A stretch of 5,203 nt of DNA from Parvularculaceae bacterium (GTDB lineage Bacteria; Pseudomonadota; Alphaproteobacteria; Caulobacterales; Parvularculaceae): NCBI GenBank assembly GCA_004213235.1, contig SHAI01000170.1, positions 1-5,203 of the forward strand. The letters are read 5' to 3'. How positions within the stretch are numbered: position 1 is the first letter of the stretch; each line of letters opens with the position of its first letter. Both the position numbers and the translations under genes were made by a program. The notes under the pieces are model-generated. The model was not told the origin of the DNA, searched no databases, and worked only from the letters and a program-made list of their open reading frames with translations. Below are positions 1 to 5,203 of this stretch, piece by piece.

Positions 1-1698
1 CACATGCCGAATGCCCAATGCGTTAATGAGACGATCAAGAGCCGGCTCACGGCGCGCATTTATCATCGCGAAGAGGTTATCAACAGATTTTTGATTGGTT
101 GCCTGCGGCACACCATTTTTCAGCGCGATCTCACCAGCAGCATTCCGTTTATATGTATAAAGATCAACATCACCGGCCTCCTGACGTGCCTGCAGTGTGA
201 AAATCTCCGCCGGTGTTGAAACAATTCCAGCATGAAAGAATTCTTCAATTTGTTTTTGTCCCAGACCCTCGATATCCAGTGCACCGCGCGATACAAAGTG
301 TTTTAGCCGTTCAACTATTTGCGCATTACAGATCAATCCACCCGTGCATCGGCGTACGGCGTCGGCTTTGCCCGTCTTCGAATTGACATCGCGCACAGCC
401 AGGGAATCGCATACCGGGCATTTTTCGGGAAAAACATAACGCTGCGTTTTTTCAGGGCGCTTGTCTATCAGCACTTCAACGATTTGTGGAATAACGTCGC
501 CCGCACGCTGAAGCACAACACTGTCGCCAATACGGATATCTTTGCGCTCGATCTCATCCTGATTGTGAAGCGTCGCATTGGAAACAACCACACCGCCGAC
601 CGTTACCGGCGTTAATCGCGCAACTGGCGTTAGAGCACCGGTCCGCCCGACCTGAATGTCAATTTCTTCCAGAACGGTTGTCGCACGCTCGGCAGGAAAC
701 TTATGGGCAATAGCCCACCGCGGATGACGCCCAACGGACCCCATGCGCGCCTGATAATCGAGGCGATCCACCTTGTAGACGACGCCATCAATATCATACC
801 CGAGAGCCGCACGATTTATTTCAATATCTGTATACGCAGCAATCAATTCGTCAAGGCTATTGCACCTGGATAATCTGGGGTTCACCTGCAGGCCAAAGTC
901 CGCCAGACGGCTCATGGTATCGAACTGAGTTTGCGCCAATGGTTCAGACAAATCCCCCCAGCCATGGGCAAAAAAACGAAGTGGCCGCGACGCCGTCACC
1001 GCTGGATCTATCTGCCGCAGGGAGCCTGCCGCTGCGTTACGCGGGTTCGCGGCGATTTTCTCGCCGCGCTTTTCAAGAGATCGATTAAGTTCGGCAAAAT
1101 CAGTATTCGTCATATAGACTTCGCCGCGCACCTCCAGGACGGCCGGCGCATCGCGAAGTTGCTGCGGGATTCCCGCAATAGTTAATACATTTGCAGTAAC
1201 ATTTTCACCAACATGACCATCCCCGCGCGTGGCACCAGAAATTAAAATGCCATCTTCATATCGAAGGCTGAGGGACAGACCATCAATTTTTGGCTCAGCC
1301 GTTACGGAAAGAGGTACCTCATTGTCCAATTTCAAAAAGCGACGTACACGGGCGAGAAAATCCGCCACGTCATCAGGGTTGAACGCATTATCTAATGAGA
1401 GCATCGCCGTGCGGTGCGTGAGCTTCTCAAAAGCGGTGGATGATGGCGCACCGACACGACTGCTTGGCGAATTTGGGCGGACAAGCTTCGGGAATACCTT
1501 TTCGATCAGTAACAGCCGGCGCCGCCGAAGGTCATAAGCCGCATCAGACATGATTGGCGCATCATTCTGGTAATATGCACGGTCAGCTGCATCTATTTCG
1601 TCGATCAATGCGTCCAATTCTTTCTCAGCGTCCCCGGGACTTAGCGCCTTTACCGGAGTACCAAACTGCTCTTCGCTAGTGGTTTTTATATGTGGCAC
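1..1698 (-). CDS. ligA: NAD+-dependent DNA ligase LigA (3' end outside window)
   Basis: LigA seals 3'-OH/5'-phosphate nicks in duplex DNA through an enzyme-AMP intermediate made from NAD+, and is needed for Okazaki-fragment joining and repair. The frame is open for 566 codons to the window edge. Seen in order: domain Ia with AYYQNDAP (residues 41-48) and SDAAYD (51-56); SLDNAF (101-106); adenylation motif EPKIDG with catalytic Lys137; EVRGEVYM (189-196); DIDGVVYK (302-309); WAIAHKFPAE (328-337); an OB-fold with VGRTGALTPVA (350-360); a four-cysteine zinc finger at Cys427, 430, 451 and 457; then helix-hairpin-helix repeats, with GLG at 478-480 and LGIRHV at the cut. The last hairpins and the BRCT domain, perhaps 130-190 residues by family length, lie beyond position 1. 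The start is GTG at 1698: an in-frame TGA lies three codons upstream (1705-1707), and this start keeps the alphaproteobacterial-looking LSPGDA segment. No good Shine-Dalgarno sits before it. The gene follows recN after 23 nt and is probably cotranscribed. The second hairpin region is unusual (see findings). Confidence 0.97.
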   Translation of the reverse strand, partial: MPHIKTTSEEQFGTPVKALSPGDAEKELDALIDEIDAADRAYYQNDAPIMSDAAYDLRRRRLLLIEKVFPKLVRPNSPSSRVGAPSSTAFEKLTHRTAMLSLDNAFNPDDVADFLARVRRFLKLDNEVPLSVTAEPKIDGLSLSLRYEDGILISGATRGDGHVGENVTANVLTIAGIPQQLRDAPAVLEVRGEVYMTNTDFAELNRSLEKRGEKIAANPRNAAAGSLRQIDPAVTASRPLRFFAHGWGDLSEPLAQTQFDTMSRLADFGLQVNPRLSRCNSLDELIAAYTDIEINRAALGYDIDGVVYKVDRLDYQARMGSVGRHPRWAIAHKFPAERATTVLEEIDIQVGRTGALTPVARLTPVTVGGVVVSNATLHNQDEIERKDIRIGDSVVLQRAGDVIPQIVEVLIDKRPEKTQRYVFPEKCPVCDSLAVRDVNSKTGKADAVRRCTGGLICNAQIVERLKHFVSRGALDIEGLGQKQIEEFFHAGIVSTPAEIFTLQARQEAGDVDLYTYKRNAAGEIALKNGVPQATNQKSVDNLFAMINARREPALDRLINALGIRHV

Positions 1699-1721
1699 GT
1701 TAGATCAACCAATTCGACTTC

Positions 1722-3428
1722 TCAGGCAGATTTACGCCGCGGTGATGGCTTTTCCGGTCCACCCAACAGACTCGCCGCTGCAGCCCGCGCCTCGTCTGTC
1801 ACCGTAGCGCCGGACAACATGCGCGCCACCTCCTCTACGCGGTCGCCAGGATCCAATACGCGTACTTTCGTCAGGACACCGCCTTTTGTAGAGTCATTCT
1901 TTTCAATCAACCAGTGTGTATCAGCGCGCGCGGCAACCTGTGGGCTGTGGGTAACTACCAAAACCTGCGCATCATTTGCCAACCGTGACAACCGCTCCCC
2001 AACAGCGTCCGCAACCGCGCCGCCGACCCCAGCATCAACTTCATCAAATATAATTACCGTACGACTTTCTTTTTGCGCCAACGCCGCCTTCATCGCCAGA
2101 ACGAAGCGGGACAACTCGCCGCCCGATGCGACTGATTTTAATGGTCCCAGAGCTGCGCCGGCATTCGTCGCGACCATAAACTCGACTTGATCAATACCGT
2201 TTTCGCCTGGCTTTTCGATGTCCGTATCAATGCTGACTTTAAAAACGGCTTTACCGAGTTTCAATGGTGCCAACTCCAGTGCCATCGCAGCCTCTAATCC
2301 GGCGGCAGCAGCAACGCGTTTCCTGGTCAGGCCTTGCGCCGCCCGACGATAAGACGCGCCCAGCTTCTGCACTTTGGCTTCTAAAGCAGCAAAATCCGCT
2401 TCGCCTTTCTCTAATCCGGAGAGCGCCTCACGGGCGCGCGACAGCACATCAATCAGATCGTCAGCCTGCAGAGCCCCATACTTTCGCATCGCGGCACGTA
2501 TACGGAACAAACGTTCTTCAACCAGCGATACTTCCTCAGCATCAAACGTCAATTGACTGGCAGCAAGTTCGATAGCGCCCCTTGCTTCGGCAACTTCTGA
2601 CAAAGCGCTATCAAGACGATCAATTGCAGCATTGAGAGTCGCAGGATCGGAAGCAAATTTTGCCGCCGCCTTGCTAAGCCGGCGTGCTGATGACGCCAGA
2701 GACGATTCCAAACTTTCATCAGCCAGAAGTTTCAGCGCGGCATCAAGATCCTCGGCGACCTTTTCAGCAGCAATCAAATCCGCCCGCCGATCTGCCAACG
2801 CCGCCTCCTCCCCCCGTTCAGTGTTCAGTTCTGACAGTTCCTCTGAGACGAAACGAAGATATTCCGCCTCGCGCATATTCTGGTCAAAGGCCGAGCGCCG
2901 TTCAGCAAGTGTTTCTTGCGCTTCTCGCCAAGCACGCCAGAGAGATCTAACATTTTCAACATCAATTTGGTGGGCACCAAAATCGTCGAGCAGTGTCCGG
3001 TGCATGGCAACGGTTAGAAAGCCGCGGCCATCATGTTGCCCGTGTATCTCCAGCAAGCTGGCCCCGATCATTCGTAAGGAGGCAATCGACGCCGGCTGAT
3101 CATTGATGAAAGCCCGCCCCTTTCCATCCGCACGCTGTACACGACGCAAAATAACCTGATCATCTTCGACCATGAAGCCATTTTCTTCAAGCAATCGCCA
3201 CACGGCATGGTCGGCGGGCGGCTCGAACGCTGCTGAAACAACGCCGCTCTTTGCGCCGTCACGCACCCCACCCCTGGTCGCGCGCCCACCCGCAGCAAAG
3301 CCCAACGCCTCTAACAAGATGGATTTCCCGGCACCGGTTTCACCGGTAAGCGCTGTTAACCCGACACCCAAAGGTGCCTTCAAGCTCTCGATCAGGACGA
3401 AATCTTGAATGTGCAGTGCACTCAGCAC
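1722..3428 (-). CDS. recN: DNA repair ATPase RecN (SMC-like)
   Basis: RecN is a cytoplasmic SMC-like ABC ATPase that acts early in double-strand-break repair, holding DNA ends or sister duplexes together for RecA-dependent recombination. The 568-residue product is complete and close to the usual family length of about 550-570. Visible motifs: Walker A GETGAGKS (29-36); Q-loop region EIHGQHDG (127-134); a long Ala/Glu/Leu-rich central part (about 155-385) expected to form the antiparallel coiled coil; ABC signature SGGELSR (435-441); Walker B TVIIFDEVD (457-465) with catalytic Glu463; and an H-loop VVTHSPQVAA (491-500) with His494. All ATPase residues are present, so it should be active. Translation starts at GTG (3426-3428), with a strong TAGGAG ribosome-binding site 7 nt upstream; the resulting N-terminus (LSALHIQDFVLIE) matches the family beta-strand start. 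The last eight residues are a basic PSPRRKSA tail. It begins 38 nt after bamD. No SOS (LexA) box of the alphaproteobacterial GTTC-N7-GTTC type is seen in that gap, so it is probably transcribed with bamD. Confidence 0.98.
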   Translation of the reverse strand: MLSALHIQDFVLIESLKAPLGVGLTALTGETGAGKSILLEALGFAAGGRATRGGVRDGAKSGVVSAAFEPPADHAVWRLLEENGFMVEDDQVILRRVQRADGKGRAFINDQPASIASLRMIGASLLEIHGQHDGRGFLTVAMHRTLLDDFGAHQIDVENVRSLWRAWREAQETLAERRSAFDQNMREAEYLRFVSEELSELNTERGEEAALADRRADLIAAEKVAEDLDAALKLLADESLESSLASSARRLSKAAAKFASDPATLNAAIDRLDSALSEVAEARGAIELAASQLTFDAEEVSLVEERLFRIRAAMRKYGALQADDLIDVLSRAREALSGLEKGEADFAALEAKVQKLGASYRRAAQGLTRKRVAAAAGLEAAMALELAPLKLGKAVFKVSIDTDIEKPGENGIDQVEFMVATNAGAALGPLKSVASGGELSRFVLAMKAALAQKESRTVIIFDEVDAGVGGAVADAVGERLSRLANDAQVLVVTHSPQVAARADTHWLIEKNDSTKGGVLTKVRVLDPGDRVEEVARMLSGATVTDEARAAAASLLGGPEKPSPRRKSA

Positions 3429-3435
3429 ACAAACG

Positions 3436-3441
3436 CTCCTA
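3436..3441 (-). promoter_or_regulatory. Strong Shine-Dalgarno site of recN
   Basis: On the minus strand TAGGAG lies 7 nt before the recN GTG codon, the best ribosome-binding site seen in this window. It decides the otherwise ambiguous non-ATG start of recN. A short imperfect hairpin lies just upstream of it (3445-3463). Confidence 0.8.
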
Positions 3442-3466
3442 CTCGAACGCGGTCGCGGCGCTCACC

Positions 3467-4399
3467 TTAATCGCGGGTCGCTGAAGGGATCGGCGCATTG
3501 TTGCCAATGTCGTTATCAACCGGCGGTGCAACAGGCGCGTCCAATTCAACAGGCTTGCGAATTTCTGTATCTTCTTTGCGCTTTTTGACTTTGCGCAAGG
3601 CGGAAGCCTTTGGCGCAGATCCTGGCTCTAACACCCCGGCATCGGCAAGCAAATCATAGCTGTGGCCATACCAGTCACTACCCGGATAGTTATAACCCAG
3701 GACAGCAGCAACCTGGCGCGCCTCATCGATCACGCCAATTTCCATATATGCCTCAACGAGCCGATGCATCGCCTCTGGCACATGTGTCGTGGTCTGGAAA
3801 TCATCGACTACTTTTTTAAACCGATTGATCGCAGCGATGTGCTTGCCAACGGTCAGGTAGAAGCGCCCTACATACATCTCCTTCCCCGCAAGGTGATCGA
3901 AGGTCAGATCCAGCTTAAGACGCGCATCACGCGCATACTCCGTTTGCGGATAGCGTCGGACGACATCATTCAGCGCCGCCACCGCCTTATCGGTAAAATC
4001 CTGATCCCGGCCGACATCCCGGATCTGCTCATAGAAGCACATCGATTTTAAATAATATGCATACGCTGCATCTTTATTCCCCGGGTGGAGCGCGATGAAT
4101 TGATCAAGCCCCGACAGTGCCTCGTCATAGTCATTTCGTTGATAATAAGAAAAAGCCTTCATCAACATCGCGCGGCGCGCCCAAGCGGAATAAGGGTGTT
4201 GGCGTTCCACTTCAGCAAATAAGGGGATCGCGCGCTCGTACCGTCCCTTATTCAAAGCTTCCTTGGCATCGCCATACAGAATTTCCGCAGGACGCTCGAC
4301 ATAGGCAAATTTCTCCGTCTTATTGCCGCTGCATCCCGCCACGCTGATAAAGCCAATTGCCACTGCACAGCTCATCAAAAAAGAATTTTTGCGCGTCAT
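3467..4399 (-). CDS. bamD: Outer-membrane assembly lipoprotein BamD
   Basis: BamD (formerly YfiO/ComL) is the essential lipoprotein partner of BamA in the BAM complex, which recognises and inserts beta-barrel proteins into the outer membrane from its periplasmic face. The 310-residue product has a type II signal peptide: basic MTRK, a hydrophobic stretch (about 7-21) and lipobox VAGC with the lipidated Cys23. The mature protein is tetratricopeptide-like throughout: GDAKEALNKGRYERAIPLF (43-61), AFSYYQRNDYDEAL (82-95), a third unit about 112-152 ending in RRYPQTEYA, a fourth about 174-201, and a fifth about 207-240 ending in NYPGSDWY. E. coli BamD is about 245 residues; the extra length here is mainly a C-terminal tail (about 258-310), basic at 269-282 and then rich in Pro, Ala, Asp and Asn. 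The ATG start is fixed by an in-frame TGA just upstream (4404-4406) and by the need for a signal peptide. The ribosome-binding site is weak. It lies between lpxC (132-nt gap) and recN (38-nt gap). Other TPR lipoproteins could look similar, but context and motifs favour BamD strongly. Confidence 0.96.
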   Translation of the reverse strand: MTRKNSFLMSCAVAIGFISVAGCSGNKTEKFAYVERPAEILYGDAKEALNKGRYERAIPLFAEVERQHPYSAWARRAMLMKAFSYYQRNDYDEALSGLDQFIALHPGNKDAAYAYYLKSMCFYEQIRDVGRDQDFTDKAVAALNDVVRRYPQTEYARDARLKLDLTFDHLAGKEMYVGRFYLTVGKHIAAINRFKKVVDDFQTTTHVPEAMHRLVEAYMEIGVIDEARQVAAVLGYNYPGSDWYGHSYDLLADAGVLEPGSAPKASALRKVKKRKEDTEIRKPVELDAPVAPPVDNDIGNNAPIPSATRD

Positions 4400-4531
4400 T
4401 AAAGGTCACACCCATCATAATGAAGGCGGCGAATGCGTTTCCTACGCGTTTCACCGCAACTAAGGACGCCGCTGCAACGCGACATGCCCCGAATTCCTGT
4501 CTCGCGAACTTAATCGCGCTAGCCAGACCCG
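4400..4531. other. lpxC-bamD intergenic region
   Basis: This 132-nt gap is the only non-coding stretch of any size in the window. Only weak signals are visible: a 5-bp stem (CGCGA with TCGCG around a 6-nt loop) shortly after the lpxC stop, without a T-run, so not a convincing terminator; and a TATGAT hexamer (minus strand, 4414-4419) 14 nt before bamD, with no matching -35 box. A small TTG-initiated reading frame crosses it into bamD but has no support as a gene. It may hold a promoter for bamD-recN-ligA, which cannot be shown by eye. Confidence 0.35.
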
Positions 4532-5203
4532 TCAAACGTCCGCGCGTAATTTCAATAGCTTGCGCACAAACTTGTTATTCAGATCATGGCCACATTTATG
4601 GGCTGACACCCGGCTAATCAATGGCACCCCTAACAATGCCATATCGCCTACAAGGTCCAAAGCTTTGTGCCAGGCGAATTCCTTATCAAAGCGCAAACCA
4701 CCCTCATTGAGAATTTTCGCGTCATCGACGATGATCGCATTTTCCAAACTACCGCCGCGGGCGAACCCTGCAGCGTGAAGCGTTTCGATTTCATGCCGCC
4801 GCGCGAACGTTCTGGCGCGCGCCAGATAATGCCTGATTTCAACAGGATCATCCAGATTAACAACAACAGCCTGGGCACCGATCGCCGCATCGGCAAAGGC
4901 GATGGACACATGCAGCTCCCGCGGCGACCCTTCATCCGCCGCAATCGGCGTTGCCCGGATATACCGATCGCCGTCACGCACCTCGACCGCTGCGCTGAGA
5001 AACAGGGGCGATCTTGCGCAATCTTGCGTACGCAAACCGACGCTATCAAACCGCTCGACAAAGGCCAACGCACTCCCGTCAAGGATTGGTGCTTCAGGGC
5101 CATCAAGGTCGATCACGGCATTATCAACACCAACAATCGCCAACGCTGCCATGACATGCTCGATCGTGCGGACACTTGCGCTGCCTTCGCTGATAACAGT
5201 ACC
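4532..5203 (-). CDS. lpxC: UDP-3-O-acyl-N-acetylglucosamine deacetylase LpxC (5' end outside window)
   Basis: LpxC is the cytoplasmic zinc amidase that removes the acetyl group from UDP-3-O-acyl-GlcNAc, the committed step of lipid A synthesis. The window holds the last 223 codons plus the TGA stop; the frame stays open to 5203, and about 60 N-terminal residues are missing by comparison with E. coli (305 residues). Numbering from the first complete codon in the window, the TIEHVMAAL segment (13-21) carries the E15/H16 pair equivalent to E. coli Glu78/His79 (zinc ligand). DGPEAPILDGS lies at 34-44, RARTF at 129-133, and GGLRFDKEFAWHKALD at 168-183 with zinc ligands His179 and Asp183. GHDLNN (205-210) supplies the general-acid/base His206 equivalent to E. 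coli His265. All catalytic residues in this portion are present, so the enzyme should be functional. The protein ends only about 14 residues after GHDLNN, shorter than in E. coli. The ATG at 5152 is internal and is not the start. The gene precedes bamD and would be expected to follow ftsZ outside the window. Confidence 0.97.
   Translation of the reverse strand, partial: GTVISEGSASVRTIEHVMAALAIVGVDNAVIDLDGPEAPILDGSALAFVERFDSVGLRTQDCARSPLFLSAAVEVRDGDRYIRATPIAADEGSPRELHVSIAFADAAIGAQAVVVNLDDPVEIRHYLARARTFARRHEIETLHAAGFARGGSLENAIIVDDAKILNEGGLRFDKEFAWHKALDLVGDMALLGVPLISRVSAHKCGHDLNNKFVRKLLKLRADV

Noticed and set aside
319..1537. Plus-strand reading frames across the left third of the window
   Set aside because: The minus-strand LigA frame is continuous from 1698 to 1 with all ligase motifs; the plus-strand frames are its shadows.
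1..1698. ligA as a frameshifted or broken gene
   Set aside because: Translation of the whole minus-strand frame shows no stop, and motifs I, III, IV, V, the OB-fold and the zinc finger all stay in one frame; the gene is cut only by the window edge.
1690..2190. 166-codon plus-strand reading frame (and others at 2632-3099 and 3662-4051)
   Set aside because: These lie antisense to the full-length recN and bamD genes, have low-complexity Ser/Arg/Ala-rich composition, and follow from codon bias on the coding strand.
3429..3466. SOS (LexA) operator upstream of recN
   Set aside because: One GTTC is present, but no second GTTC follows at the 7-nt spacing used by alphaproteobacterial LexA.
4414..4419. 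TATGAT hexamer before bamD as a -10 box
   Set aside because: No TTGACA-like hexamer lies about 17 nt upstream, and a start from it would leave only a few nucleotides of leader before the ATG.
4501..4520. Rho-independent terminator after lpxC
   Set aside because: The stem is only 5 bp (CGCGA/TCGCG) and is not followed by a T-run on the minus strand.
4320..4535. 71-codon minus-strand reading frame starting at TTG and overlapping the lpxC stop and the bamD start
   Set aside because: It begins at TTG without a ribosome-binding site, overlaps about 80 nt of the secure bamD signal-peptide region in another frame, and resembles no family I recognise. The 132-nt gap is better read as non-coding.

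Overview
The window is a stretch of ordinary bacterial chromosome in which all four genes lie on the minus strand. Read in the direction of transcription (right to left) they are lpxC (5' end cut off by the window), bamD, recN and ligA (3' end cut off by the window). Almost every base is coding. The three gaps are about 132, 38 and 23 nt, so this looks like one transcription unit or two overlapping ones. No tRNA, rRNA, mobile element, CRISPR array, repeat family or convincing rho-independent terminator is visible.

The order lpxC-bamD-recN-ligA is the classic arrangement at the end of the division and cell-wall cluster (mur-ddl-ftsQAZ-lpxC) of Alphaproteobacteria. The protein details agree: RecN has the EIHGQHDG form of the Q-loop, LigA has a longer zinc-finger loop than the E. 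coli enzyme and an IAHKFPAE motif V, and BamD is longer than in E. coli. Base composition is only moderately GC-rich by eye, which suggests a moderate-GC alphaproteobacterium rather than a high-GC Rhodobacter- or Caulobacter-like genome. A finer placement cannot be supported from sequence reading alone. LpxC and BamD imply a Gram-negative outer membrane with lipid A.

The genes fall into two functional pairs. LpxC commits UDP-GlcNAc derivatives to lipid A synthesis, and BamD is the essential lipoprotein of the outer-membrane protein assembly machine; both build the outer membrane. RecN (an SMC-like repair ATPase) and LigA (NAD+-dependent DNA ligase) serve double-strand-break repair and strand sealing. 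The linkage is conserved, but no direct functional coupling is known or shown here.

I found no undescribed system. The points worth a second look are small: a deviant second helix-hairpin-helix region in LigA, GTG starts for recN and ligA with very different ribosome-binding signals, a charged and proline-rich tail on BamD, and an unexplained 132-nt gap between lpxC and bamD.
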